Shown piece after piece: positions 39,824 to 49,568 of a stretch of 64,000 nt of DNA. The notes beneath the pieces were generated by a model, which was given only the letters and a program-made list of their open reading frames with translations, was not told the DNA's origin and did not search any database. Within the stretch, counting starts at the first letter, position 1. Each line of letters starts with the position of its first letter. The translations under genes and the position numbers were made by a program. The DNA is from DAIPKP01 sp964539095 (GTDB taxonomy: Bacteria > Synergistota > Synergistia > Synergistales > Aminiphilaceae): assembly GCA_964539095.1 (NCBI GenBank), contig CAZIFL010000012.1:8566-72565 (forward strand), read 5' to 3'.

Positions 39824-42325
39824 CTAGGATGTAACGAGATTTTCCGCAATTCTTTCTCGTACCAGAGCGGTAAGCTCTTCGTAGCTCCGCCCCTCCGGGA
39901 AGAGAGGGGGAAGAAAGTCGATGTGAATGGCCTGGCCGAAACGGGGGAGTTTCTGTCCTCTTGGCATGGCTTCGAAGGCCCCCCGAATAGCGGCGGGAAG
40001 TATGGGGATGTTCATCTCCCGGCTGAGAATGGCGAAGGTTTTTTTGAACTCCCCCATGCTGCCGTCCCGAGTGCGGGATCCCTCGGGGAAGATCACCAGA
40101 GAGTTCCCTTTGGCGAGCACCTGGGCCATCTTCTGAAGAGAGAGCTTGAGATCCCGGTTGATGTCCACCAGAATGATGTTATTGCCTCCTGCAAAGCGCT
40201 TCTGCCATCCTTTCTGGAAGTGCCGTTCCGTGGCGTAGAAGTAGAGCTTTCGCAGGGGATCACCCTTGAAAAAACTCGCCAGGATCAGCCCATCCAGATA
40301 GCTTTGATGGTTGGCCACCAGGAGATAGGGGCTCCCCTCAAGATACTCCATCCCCCGCACATGCAGGCGGAAAAAGGCCCGGGAAAAGGCTTTGATAGTC
40401 CAGACCAAGGGAGGATGGAGCAGGGAGCTTCTAGGGAGTTCCAGAGGAGCTTCCTTGCGGAGGATATCTCCCCAGTGAAGGATTTCATCCTGAATCATCA
40501 CCTTTTTCTCCCGCACGTAGGCGGCCATCTGCTCGAGAGTCGGGTGGTTGAGCAGCTCCCGGTCCCCCATGGGAATGCCGAAGGTGTTCTCAATGTAGGC
40601 CCCCAGACTTACCTTGTCGAGGGAATCCAGGTTGAGATCAATCTCCAGATGGGCCTGGGGAAAGAGCTGTTTTGGGGTTTGGGATGCCAGGAAGTCCCGA
40701 ATCCTCAGGTACTCTTCGTATTCCGGCTCAGGCACTTCCTCCCTCGGAGCGCCGGAGTTTTTGATAAGTTCTTCAAGCTGAAAGCGTTTGATCTTCTGTA
40801 ACCTGGTTTTGGGAAGCTCCTCCCGAAGAGTGGTGAAGGCAAGAAGGCGCTTGTAGGGGGAAGCTTTCTGGTTATAGGGCTCTATCACATCCGAGCGTAT
40901 AAAGCTCTCCACCGCATGGATGCCTCTCTCGTGAAGCCTGGCAAAATCCGGATAGATCAGGGCGTGGAGAGAGCCCTTATAGAGACAGACCGCCGCCTCC
41001 CGCACTGTGTCGAATCGTTGCAGCAACACTTTTTCGATCTCCTCGGGGTTGATGTTCTTGCCGTTGGAGAGCACCAGGGTGTGCTTTTTCCGCCCCGTGA
41101 GAAAGAGAAATCCCTCTTCATCGAGATATCCCAGATCTCCCGTATGGAGCCACCCCCCCTGCAACACCGCCGCAGTCTCTTCAGGGCGCTTGTAGTACCC
41201 CTGCATGATATTTTTTCCCCGAGCGAGAATCTCCCCCTCTACAATACGCACCTCGCCGCAGGGGGAGACCTCTCCCGAAGAGCCGACCTTCATGGTTCCC
41301 GGCCGGGTGAAGGAGATCATGGGGGCCGCCTCGGTCATGCCGTACCCCAGAAGCATATCGAATCCCAGGGTTTTGAAAGCCTGAGCCACGTGATCATCCA
41401 GAGCCGCCCCACCGCAGATCATGAACCGGACATGCCCGCCGAAGCGCTGGTGTACCCTTTTGAAAATTTTTCGGGAGAGGCTTGGGCTGTTCACTTTGTG
41501 GGCGAGAGCAAAAAGCATCTTTCCCGCCAGGTTTTTCTGAAGAGCTTCCCAGATACCCTCGTAGAAGAGAGTATAGAGCCGGGGAACCCCCAGAAGAATC
41601 GTAACGTTGTGGCTCTCCAGTGTTTTCAGAATATCTTTGGAGGCCATGGAGGGGCTGAAAACCACGGTCCCTCCCACGTAGAGCGGAATGATGAGCGTTC
41701 CCATCAGGGGGAGCACGTGGTGGAGCGGCAGTAGCGCCAAGGCCCGGCAGTCCGGAGAGTAGATGGGAACCTGGCTACTTACCGCCTCGGCGTTTACCCG
41801 GAGATTTTCAAAGGAGAGCATGGCTCCCTTGGGGCTCCCCGTGGTCCCCGAGGTGTAGATAATAAGGGCGGTTTTGTCGTCCGCTCCCTTTAGGGATATC
41901 TCTTCCACATTTTTTCCCGTATTCTCGCGTTTTTCCGTATCCCGCTTCTCCCCGAGGGCCTCCTCAAGCTCTTCGAAGATGAGAACTCGAGGGGCATAGG
42001 AGAGTAGAGGAACAACCTGCTCTACCACGGGGTGCTTTTCCCGGGAGCAGAAGAGCACCTCCGGCCGGGAGTCCTCAAGCATGTAGGTTACCTCATCAGG
42101 GGAGGCCATGGCATCCAGAGGAATAACGACACACCCCCGCTGCCACGCCCCGTAGAGGGCGTAGGCCCATTCGAGGCGGTTTTCGGCGAAGAGAGCCACC
42201 TTCTCACAGGGGCTTTTTGCAAGGAGTACGGCATAGGCAGCGGTGTGGTGAAGAAGCTCTTGATAGCAAAGCTGCTGGTGACCGAAGATAAGAGCTGTAT
42301 TGTTTTGTGATCGTAGATATTCCAT
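39824..42325 (-). CDS. Acyl-activating enzyme / carrier / acyltransferase fusion (Aas-like)
   Basis: 833 residues in three parts. Residues about 1-520 are an AMP-binding acyl-CoA/ACP synthetase (IIYTSGTTGSPKGAMLSF; GYGMTEAAPMISF; TGDLGYLDEEGFLFLTGRKK). Residues about 545-610 resemble an acyl carrier domain, with the phosphopantetheine serine in LNLDSLDKVSL. Residues about 640-833 are a PlsC acyltransferase (VANHQSYLDGL with the HX4D motif; IFPEGSRTRDG). The protein could activate a fatty acid, hold it on its own carrier and transfer it to lysophospholipid, as in phospholipid repair. Order differs from E. coli Aas, where the acyltransferase comes first and there is no carrier. ATG 42325 has GGGGGA upstream. 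Confidence 0.85.
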   Translation of the reverse strand: MEYLRSQNNTALIFGHQQLCYQELLHHTAAYAVLLAKSPCEKVALFAENRLEWAYALYGAWQRGCVVIPLDAMASPDEVTYMLEDSRPEVLFCSREKHPVVEQVVPLLSYAPRVLIFEELEEALGEKRDTEKRENTGKNVEEISLKGADDKTALIIYTSGTTGSPKGAMLSFENLRVNAEAVSSQVPIYSPDCRALALLPLHHVLPLMGTLIIPLYVGGTVVFSPSMASKDILKTLESHNVTILLGVPRLYTLFYEGIWEALQKNLAGKMLFALAHKVNSPSLSRKIFKRVHQRFGGHVRFMICGGAALDDHVAQAFKTLGFDMLLGYGMTEAAPMISFTRPGTMKVGSSGEVSPCGEVRIVEGEILARGKNIMQGYYKRPEETAAVLQGGWLHTGDLGYLDEEGFLFLTGRKKHTLVLSNGKNINPEEIEKVLLQRFDTVREAAVCLYKGSLHALIYPDFARLHERGIHAVESFIRSDVIEPYNQKASPYKRLLAFTTLREELPKTRLQKIKRFQLEELIKNSGAPREEVPEPEYEEYLRIRDFLASQTPKQLFPQAHLEIDLNLDSLDKVSLGAYIENTFGIPMGDRELLNHPTLEQMAAYVREKKVMIQDEILHWGDILRKEAPLELPRSSLLHPPLVWTIKAFSRAFFRLHVRGMEYLEGSPYLLVANHQSYLDGLILASFFKGDPLRKLYFYATERHFQKGWQKRFAGGNNIILVDINRDLKLSLQKMAQVLAKGNSLVIFPEGSRTRDGSMGEFKKTFAILSREMNIPILPAAIRGAFEAMPRGQKLPRFGQAIHIDFLPPLFPEGRSYEELTALVRERIAENLVTS

Positions 42326-42373
42326 GGTATCCCCCGAAGTAAAGAGATTTGTATGGTTTGTTGGGATGATTTC

Positions 42374-43510
42374 CTAGCTGTTTCGTATCACGTTTCCCGG
42401 ATCATCCGCTCCCGATGCCTCGGCACCGCAGGAGCCACAGTAGGGGAGCAGGGTCTCCCGAAGGGCGCCGCACTTTTCACAGGGGCTGTAGAGCAGGGTG
42501 CCGCAGGAGGGGCAGGTGTAGGGCTTTCCCGAGCTGTCCGGAAAGGAAATCGTCCCCGGAGGTAGCATCCGGAAGATGGTCTTGCGGGTCCAGCTCAGGA
42601 AACGCAGAGGCCCCCGGCGGATGGGGTACTCACAGACGGGGCAGAGGAAGTGCCGGTATCCCTCCCGGTAGGTCTTGAGAAGGGAGGATTTTCGAGGGCG
42701 TTGGATGCTTCTGGCGATGAGCACCATAAGCCCCCAGGCCACCACAATTCCCGCCCCCAGAAGGGTGTACTTCATGTAGAAGAAGGGAAAGGAGGCGTGG
42801 GCAGTCATGGCGGTACGGGCAAAGACCGCCACCGTGAGGGCCACGCCGCCGGGGCGGTAGAGGGTGTTCCAGCTTTTTTTCGTGATCCCCAGGCATGCCG
42901 CGAGAAGCGGTATCAGAAAAGCGAGCTGGTAGATCCCCCGGCGGAAATCCTGCTCCTGGTGAAGATCGTTATAGGATTGCCGAATCCGGTTATCCTCGGC
43001 GGTGAGCTTTTCCTGAAGCTGCCGAAGCTCTTCCTGGGCGGCATTCTCCTTTTCCGCCAGCAGAATCCGCTCTTCGTTATTCTTCTGATAGTTTGCCTGG
43101 CTCTTCAGAAAGGAGTTCAGTGCTCTTTCCAGATTCTCCTGTCCCGACGGGCTCAGGGGGGCGTCTTTCTGCACGCTCAGCTTCTGCATCTCCGCAAGTT
43201 GCCGCATGGTGGCCTCCAGGGTGCGAATCCCCTCCTGGGCCATCTGCTGGCGCCCCTCCAGCACGCGCAGGCTCCGTCGTATCTCCTCAAGGGAGGCTCG
43301 AGTCTCCTGGAGCCGTATCTCAAGATCGGGTGTCAGATGCTCTTCCCGAAACTCCTGATAGGAGGGGGAGAAGGGGAGTGTCCTGATATCGGTGACGACA
43401 AATCCCAGAAGCCAGAAAAAGAAAACCCCCAGAAGCACCCCAAGCAGGCGGATCCCCAGATGGGGGAGCCACCATCCCGCAGTATGACGTGATCCACGCT
43501 TTGAAGGCAT
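42374..43510 (-). CDS. Coiled-coil membrane protein with C-terminal double zinc ribbon
   Basis: 378 residues. A membrane helix at about 17-40, a long coiled coil at about 55-185 (EIRRSLRVLEGRQQMAQEGI region), helices near 195-265, then a cytoplasmic tail with paired cysteines: CPVC...; CPSCGTLLYSPCEKCG; YCGSCG. This gives two or more zinc-ribbon knuckles. Family not recognised. It lies 48 nt upstream of the acyltransferase fusion in the same orientation, so it may have an envelope or lipid role, but that is only context. Confidence 0.6.
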   Translation of the reverse strand: MPSKRGSRHTAGWWLPHLGIRLLGVLLGVFFFWLLGFVVTDIRTLPFSPSYQEFREEHLTPDLEIRLQETRASLEEIRRSLRVLEGRQQMAQEGIRTLEATMRQLAEMQKLSVQKDAPLSPSGQENLERALNSFLKSQANYQKNNEERILLAEKENAAQEELRQLQEKLTAEDNRIRQSYNDLHQEQDFRRGIYQLAFLIPLLAACLGITKKSWNTLYRPGGVALTVAVFARTAMTAHASFPFFYMKYTLLGAGIVVAWGLMVLIARSIQRPRKSSLLKTYREGYRHFLCPVCEYPIRRGPLRFLSWTRKTIFRMLPPGTISFPDSSGKPYTCPSCGTLLYSPCEKCGALRETLLPYCGSCGAEASGADDPGNVIRNS

Positions 43511-43573
43511 AGAAAAGACACCATCCTTTCGAGGACGTATATAAGAGCGGTTTTTGCTGCGCGGATGACCGCT

Positions 43574-46375
43574 CTAGGAAGAATGTTTCTGCAGATACCG
43601 GAAAAACTCCTCCGGTGGCAGCGGAGGGGAGAAGAGGTATCCCTGCACCATAAGATCCTTTCCAAGAGATTGGATGAACTGAAGCTGTTCCTCTGTCTCT
43701 ACCCCTTCTATCGTAAGCTCTACTCCCAGCTCACGGGCCATGAAGGCGAGGGTGGACATCACTGCCTGGGTGCTGGGGTTGTAGTGAACGTCCGCCGTAA
43801 GGGAGCGATCGACCTTGATCCCCCCCAGAGGAAGATGCTGGATATAGGAGAGAGAGGAGTATCCCGTACCGAAATCATCAAGGGAGAAGCGAATCCCCTC
43901 TTTGTTAAGATCTTCCATGATCGTTTTTGCTCTTTGGAGATCGTTCATAAAGACGCTCTCGGTAATCTCCAGCTCCAGAAGAACGGGATCGATACCGGCT
44001 TTTTCGATGCTCCGGAGTATAGAGGAGGAGAAGTCTTCGTCGTTAAACTGCCTGGAGGATACATTGACCGCCATGGGAAATCTTTTTCCGAGATTCCGAT
44101 TCCACTGTTTAATCTGTTCGCTGGCGGTGACAAGCGCCAGCTCTCCCAGGCGAACGATCTCACCCATCTCCTCCGCCAGAGGGATGAAGATGTCTGGCGG
44201 AATGATCCCCTTTCCTGGGCGGATCCACCGCATAAGGGCCTCCATGCCGCAGATCGTCCCCGGTGTGGCGGTAAGCTTCGGCTGGTAGTACATGATAAAC
44301 TCTTTTTCCTGAATTCCCCGGCGCAGTTCGTTCTCCAAAGCATAACGTGCCTGCATCTCTTCGTTCATGTCCAAGGTGTAGAGCTGAAACCAGTCCCGGT
44401 TCTCCTCCTTGGCTCGCCCCAGGGCGAGAGATGCATTTTTCAGCAGCTCCTCCGGGGTGGAGGCATCCTGCGGATAGACGCTGATACCGCCGCTGGCGGT
44501 AACGTGGATCTCCTCGCTCTCCCAGACAAAGGGTTCTCGAACCGCCCGGATCATTCTCTCCGCTATCGCCAGAGGATCACGGAGATCCCGGCCAAAGGGG
44601 AGAAGAAAGACAAAAGCATCCCCTCCGAACCGGGCGAGATGTCCCTCTTCCGGAAGGATCTTTTCGAAGCGCCGGGCTGTCTCACGAAGCAGATCGTCTC
44701 CTACGGCGTATCCCAGGCTTCGGTTGATCGTATCGAAGCGATCCAGACCGATGAGCATCACCGCAATATGCGATCTCTGCTCCTCCGCCTGCTTGCACGC
44801 CACGGCGAGACGATCCAGAAAGAGACGGCGGTTGGGGAGTTTTGTGAGATTGTCGTGGAGTGTTTCATACTCCAGCTCCACCCGGCTCTGATGGATTTCA
44901 CTGCGATCCTGAAGCACCCCAATATAGTGAAGAATCGTCCCCTGCTGATCCGTAAGAGCGGTAATTGTTAACAGCAACGGGTAGATGTCCCCCTCTTTGC
45001 GGAGCTGCCAGAGTTCTCCCTCCCAGAAGTGCCTCTTTTTGAGCTGGCGATACATGGTTTCGTAGATCTCCCGGGGCTGGAGAGAGTTGGAGAAGAATTC
45101 CAGCGTTTCGCCCTCTACCTCTTTAAAGGAGTATCCCGTGACGGTGGTGAAGGCGGGGTTTGTGGTAAGAATACGCTGATCCTGATCCGCCATAAAGATC
45201 CCTTCTCCGATATGCTCGAAGCTTTTGTTCAGGAGATGGAGCTGGCTCTGGATCTTTTCCATCATGATCTGGCGCTTTTTGAGCATGTCGTCCAGGCGTC
45301 GCAGAGACCGGGTATGATTTTCGATCTCCTTCATGAGGGTTTTGTTGCTCTGGGAGAGATGATGATGTTCCGTCATGTCCGCCACGATGAGAAGCCCCAG
45401 GTTTTTCTCCGCCTGAAGAGAAACCAGCGAATAGAGCACCTGCCGTGCCTCTCCCGAAGCGTGCAGAATGGCTTGGGGTACGTTGGAGAGGGGCTGCTGG
45501 CACCGCAGCAGGTTCAGGGAGCATTCGAAATCCTCATCCTCGGGGATGATCCCCAGGTGGAGCAGTGTCTCTCCCCCCATATCCCGAAGAGAGTGCCCGA
45601 AGATCTTTTCCAGAGCAGGGTTTCCCTCCAGGATGGCCCCGTTCTCAAGAGAGCAGAGCCCCATGCCGTAGGGGGCTGTGTTAAAGATTCGGCGGAACTT
45701 CTCTTCGCTCTCCTGAATCTGTTTCTGCGCCTGATGGCTCCGTCGCTGGAGTTCAAGAGCAAGAAAGAGAAGCCCCAGGGATGCTCCGAGAGCGATGGCG
45801 AGGGCAACAACAACATTGTTGCGAATGATGTTTTTTTGAATCTCTCCGGTCTGATGACGGAAGGATGCGATCAGATTCTCCTTCACCACTTCATTCTCGC
45901 GCTGCAGATCCTGGAGATAGGAGATGTTGACCCCTATCTCCGCCGAGCCGATGGAGGTTCCCTGGTAGAGGATGTTCTGTTGGAACGTGCGGATCTCTTC
46001 TTCCGGGACAGAGAGTTCTTGTGACGCTCCCTGAATCTTTCCCGTCTCATCGTAGAGGGCTCCGTAGACTACGTGAGGAACTTCGAGCACCCCCTCGGCA
46101 GCCTCCTGAAGGGAGGCATAGTTAAAATTCCAGAGATGGGGTGCGGCGATCCAGGAAAAGTACTGGGTTACCGCATTCCCGTATGCCTCGGCAGCCTCGC
46201 GATCGCGGAGGTTTTTATGGAGGATGTCCTTCTGCAGCATGGTCTCGGTGATGGTCTCCACAGATTCGGACATCTCCTGAAATCCTGTCCGGGTGACAAG
46301 AAGAAGAGAGCCCGTAAGAACCAGGATGATGCAGGTCACGAGAAGGCCAAATTTAACGACTACCCCCTTAAACAT
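43574..46375 (-). CDS. Membrane PAS-PAS-GGDEF-EAL protein (c-di-GMP), GGDEF altered
   Basis: 933 residues. Helix at 7-28, periplasmic sensor at about 30-190, helix at about 195-215, PAS at about 230-330, coiled coil, PAS at about 380-490, GGDEF at about 500-670 and EAL at about 680-930. The GGDEF motif is RFGGDAFVF, with the fourth position changed to Ala, which should impair cyclase activity. EAL residues are complete (EALMRW, VNVS, EITE, DDFGTG, IKVDRS, EGVET, VQGYLFS). It probably degrades c-di-GMP under control of an outside signal. It is a paralogue of the preceding gene and overlaps it by 8 nt. Confidence 0.9.
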   Translation of the reverse strand: MFKGVVVKFGLLVTCIILVLTGSLLLVTRTGFQEMSESVETITETMLQKDILHKNLRDREAAEAYGNAVTQYFSWIAAPHLWNFNYASLQEAAEGVLEVPHVVYGALYDETGKIQGASQELSVPEEEIRTFQQNILYQGTSIGSAEIGVNISYLQDLQRENEVVKENLIASFRHQTGEIQKNIIRNNVVVALAIALGASLGLLFLALELQRRSHQAQKQIQESEEKFRRIFNTAPYGMGLCSLENGAILEGNPALEKIFGHSLRDMGGETLLHLGIIPEDEDFECSLNLLRCQQPLSNVPQAILHASGEARQVLYSLVSLQAEKNLGLLIVADMTEHHHLSQSNKTLMKEIENHTRSLRRLDDMLKKRQIMMEKIQSQLHLLNKSFEHIGEGIFMADQDQRILTTNPAFTTVTGYSFKEVEGETLEFFSNSLQPREIYETMYRQLKKRHFWEGELWQLRKEGDIYPLLLTITALTDQQGTILHYIGVLQDRSEIHQSRVELEYETLHDNLTKLPNRRLFLDRLAVACKQAEEQRSHIAVMLIGLDRFDTINRSLGYAVGDDLLRETARRFEKILPEEGHLARFGGDAFVFLLPFGRDLRDPLAIAERMIRAVREPFVWESEEIHVTASGGISVYPQDASTPEELLKNASLALGRAKEENRDWFQLYTLDMNEEMQARYALENELRRGIQEKEFIMYYQPKLTATPGTICGMEALMRWIRPGKGIIPPDIFIPLAEEMGEIVRLGELALVTASEQIKQWNRNLGKRFPMAVNVSSRQFNDEDFSSSILRSIEKAGIDPVLLELEITESVFMNDLQRAKTIMEDLNKEGIRFSLDDFGTGYSSLSYIQHLPLGGIKVDRSLTADVHYNPSTQAVMSTLAFMARELGVELTIEGVETEEQLQFIQSLGKDLMVQGYLFSPPLPPEEFFRYLQKHSS

Positions 46376-49277
46376 GCGTTCCCTCGGAATCGTCTTTCTG
46401 GAGATAGCGTAGGAACTCCTCCGGAGGCAGGGGCGGGGAGAAAAGATATCCCTGTACCATGAGATCGTTTCCGAGAGACTGGATGAATGCGAGCTGTTCC
46501 TGAGTCTCCACGCCCTCTACCGTAAGCTCCAGGGCAAGCTCCCGGGCCATGAAGACCAGGGTGGAGATGATTGCCCGGGTATCCGGATTCGTGTGGAGGT
46601 CGAAGGTGAGAGAGCGGTCTATCTTGATCCCCGAAAGAGGAAGATGGTGGATGTAGGAGAGCGAAGAGTATCCCGTACCGAAATCGTCGAGGGAGAAGCG
46701 GATTCCCTCCTTTTGAAGGTCCTTCATAATGCGCACCGCCTTGGAGAGATTTGTCATGAAGGCACTCTCGGTGATCTCCAGCTCTACGGTGGAGGGGTCT
46801 ACCCCGGCCTTTTCAATCGCCTCCAGTACGGAGGTACAGAAGGCGTTGTCCGAAAACTGTTGTGGAGAAACGTTTACCGCAATCTGAAGATGGTGCCCCA
46901 GGGTGTTCCACTCCTGGGCCTGCCTGCATGCGGTGGTTATGGCCATCTTGCCGAGAGAGACGATCTCGCCAATCTCCTCTGCAAGAGGGATGAAGGTTAC
47001 CGGAGAGATAATCCCCTTGCCGGGCCGAATCCAGCGCATGAGAGCTTCGGAGCCCATCACTCGCCCTGTGGCGGCGTGGATCTTCGGCTGGTAGTACAAA
47101 AAGAACTCCTGCTCCGAGATGCCTTTACGCAGCTCGTTTTCCACGTCATGCCGGATCTGCATGTGTTCGTTCATGTCTTCTGTAAAGAGTTGGTACCAGT
47201 TGCGACTCTCCAGCTTTGCCCGCCCCAGGGCGAGGGAGGCGTTTTTTAAAAGATTTTCCGGTAGGTTGGCATCCTGAGGGTAGATGCTGATTCCCGCACT
47301 TGCGGTGATGCGAACCTCATGTTCTCCGAGCTGAAAGGGAAGGCGAAGAACCTGAATCAGATCTTCCGCAAGCCGGAGAGGCTGCCGGATGTTTTTGGAA
47401 AAGGGGATACACGCCACAAACTCATCCCCCCCAAAGCGCGCCAGCGTGACAGTCTCGGGGAGTACTTTTTCCATGCGGGAGGCGGCCTGGAGAAGAAGCT
47501 CATCTCCCACGGCATATCCCAGGCTCTTGTTGATATGGCTGAAGCGGTCCAGCCCCAGAAGCAGTACCGCCAGATGCGAGGAAGACTCCTCAGCGTGCCG
47601 GCACGCCATGGTGAGGCGATCGAGAAAAAGCGTTTTGTTGGGGAGCCTGGTGAGATGGTCGTGCAGCGTCTCATGTTTTAGCTCTGCCCGGCTCTGATGG
47701 ATTTCGCTCCGGTCCTGCACCACCCCGATATAGTGAGTGACCTTCCCCTCCCGGTCGGTAAGTCCCGTAAGCGTAAGGTGGAGGGGATAGGGCTCTCCCT
47801 CTTTGCGCCGCCCCCAAAGCTCTCCTTCCCAGCAGTGCTCCTCCTGAAGCTTGCGATCAACCTCCTGGTAGGTCTCCGGGGGATTGAGGTCCGTTCGAAG
47901 TTCAGTGGTCCCCTTGCGTTCCAGATCCGAGAGAGAGTAGCCCGTGATGGTGGTGAAGGCGGGATTGACCATGAGAATCTGCCGATCTGCATCGGAGACA
48001 TAGATTCCCTCGCTTACGTACTCGAAGGTCTTGTTCAGAAGGGCCATCTGATGCTGTATCTTCTCCACCAGATTCTGACGTTTTCGAAGCATCTCGTCCA
48101 GGTGCTGTAAGTCGCGGGAGCGGCTCCGGATTTTCTCCTGAAGCTCCTCATTGTTTTTCGCAAGGAGATGCTGTTCCATTACATCCACCACGATGGCGAT
48201 GAAGAGATCTTCCTCCTCCAGTTTCAGCGGAGCCAGGGAGCAGAGAACCCGCCGCTCCTTCCCAGAAGGGAGGGAGAGTACGTGCGATACGTTGTGAATG
48301 CTCTCTCCCCGGCGGAGTTTGTTCAGGGATTCCTGAAGAGCCTCTTCACTGATCATGGTTCCCGCCTCCGGAAGAGTTTTCCCCCGAAGGGCCTCCGGAG
48401 CTGTTTCCAGAAGGGCACTGATAGCTTGGTTGGCCTCAAGGAACTGCCCCGTTTCCAGAGAGTGCAGGGCGATGCCGTAGGGGGCGGTGTCGAAAATTCC
48501 CCGGAGCTTTTTCTCGCTGTCCTGAATTTTGCGAAGGGCTTGCGTCTCCCGTCTCTGGAGCTTGAGGGTTCGCAGAGAAAGAAAAAAAGCCACGCCGCAG
48601 GCTACCGCCGCAAGAAAAAGCCCCGTCCCAATCAGGATGTTCCGCCACTTGGCCACCTCGGCCCGGACATCTTCCACATAAACACCGGTGCCGATTATCC
48701 AGTCCCAGGGTTCGAAATGCTCCACGTAGGATATCTTGGGCTCCACCCTATTGGGATCGTCCTTCCACTGCCACTGGTACTCCAGAAAGCCGCCCTTCTG
48801 GTTTTTTACTATTTCTCTCATGCGAAGAATAAGATCCTGAAGCAGCTTGCCACCAGGATCGTGCACTGTGGCGGGATCGCGATTCTCCATATCCTGCCTG
48901 TAGGGGTGCATAAGAAGATACCCTCGACCATCAATAATCCAATAATAATCTTTAAGCTCTTCCCCGAACCGGAGATCCCGCATGCGACGCATGGCTCGCC
49001 CCTGGGCCTCCTCCAGCGGCTCTCGTCCGTCCAGATAATCCTGATGCCTGGATTGGAGACTACTTGTTATGGATTCCACCATGCGATGGCAGAGGTCGTA
49101 TTTCTGCCTGGTAAAGGTTTCCTCCAGCAGAGGAATGAGGAAGCCGAAGCCTATGATCAGAAAGAGTACAAAGATGATGAGAGGGGGGAGCACGAGATTG
49201 CTGAAGATGCCCAGAAAGAGGTGCGAGTCTTCAGGGGAGTCGGCGGCGTTTTTTCGATGGAGCCTGGATGCCTTCAT
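46368..49277 (-). CDS. Membrane Cache-PAS-PAS-GGDEF-EAL protein (c-di-GMP)
   Basis: About 969 residues. Helix at about 24-45, a single Cache-like sensor at about 45-210 (FGEELKDYYWIIDGRGYLLM, ENRDPATVHDP, EPWDWIIGTGVYVEDV), second helix, PAS, coiled coil, PAS, GGDEF near 614 with intact RFGGDEF, and EAL with intact EALMRW, VNVS, EITE, DDFGTG, IKIDRS, EGVET and VQGYLFS. It may make or break c-di-GMP. The Cache type is common for carboxylate-like ligands. ATG 49277 (MKASRLHRKN) is preferred: AAAGGA is upstream, and the longer frame to 49427 adds a basic tail without a binding site. A hairpin lies at 49295. Confidence 0.88.
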   Translation of the reverse strand: MKASRLHRKNAADSPEDSHLFLGIFSNLVLPPLIIFVLFLIIGFGFLIPLLEETFTRQKYDLCHRMVESITSSLQSRHQDYLDGREPLEEAQGRAMRRMRDLRFGEELKDYYWIIDGRGYLLMHPYRQDMENRDPATVHDPGGKLLQDLILRMREIVKNQKGGFLEYQWQWKDDPNRVEPKISYVEHFEPWDWIIGTGVYVEDVRAEVAKWRNILIGTGLFLAAVACGVAFFLSLRTLKLQRRETQALRKIQDSEKKLRGIFDTAPYGIALHSLETGQFLEANQAISALLETAPEALRGKTLPEAGTMISEEALQESLNKLRRGESIHNVSHVLSLPSGKERRVLCSLAPLKLEEEDLFIAIVVDVMEQHLLAKNNEELQEKIRSRSRDLQHLDEMLRKRQNLVEKIQHQMALLNKTFEYVSEGIYVSDADRQILMVNPAFTTITGYSLSDLERKGTTELRTDLNPPETYQEVDRKLQEEHCWEGELWGRRKEGEPYPLHLTLTGLTDREGKVTHYIGVVQDRSEIHQSRAELKHETLHDHLTRLPNKTLFLDRLTMACRHAEESSSHLAVLLLGLDRFSHINKSLGYAVGDELLLQAASRMEKVLPETVTLARFGGDEFVACIPFSKNIRQPLRLAEDLIQVLRLPFQLGEHEVRITASAGISIYPQDANLPENLLKNASLALGRAKLESRNWYQLFTEDMNEHMQIRHDVENELRKGISEQEFFLYYQPKIHAATGRVMGSEALMRWIRPGKGIISPVTFIPLAEEIGEIVSLGKMAITTACRQAQEWNTLGHHLQIAVNVSPQQFSDNAFCTSVLEAIEKAGVDPSTVELEITESAFMTNLSKAVRIMKDLQKEGIRFSLDDFGTGYSSLSYIHHLPLSGIKIDRSLTFDLHTNPDTRAIISTLVFMARELALELTVEGVETQEQLAFIQSLGNDLMVQGYLFSPPLPPEEFLRYLQKDDSEGTHV

Positions 49278-49294
49278 GCGAGCCGTATCCTTTC

Positions 49295-49314
49295 GAGGAG
49301 AGGATTCTCTCCTC
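49295..49314. repeat. Palindrome in the leader of the tandem GGDEF-EAL genes
   Basis: GAGGAGAG-gatt-CTCTCCTC, perfect 8-bp arms, 18 nt upstream of the start codon of the first GGDEF-EAL gene. Possible operator or leader hairpin. The remaining 250 bases up to the divergent amidohydrolase hold no clear promoter pair. Confidence 0.5.
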
Positions 49315-49568
49315 ACTCTATAGGGGTACTCTCCGTATCTTTTTCGAAAAGAGGCAACGCTCTCGGTGTGTATGGAACAAGAATTCCCTGTACAATAAGC
49401 GGTGAAGCAGGCTCGTACTCTACGCACCTATTCTCATACGATGGGGATAAATTGTAAAGTCCCAGGGGAAAGTTTTTCCGGGAATCCCAAAGAGTTTCGG
49501 TCGGTTTGTGCAGAGCGAGGTGTAAAAGCAGGATGAAAGGTTGTTCACAGAAAAAGGGGGAAAAACAG

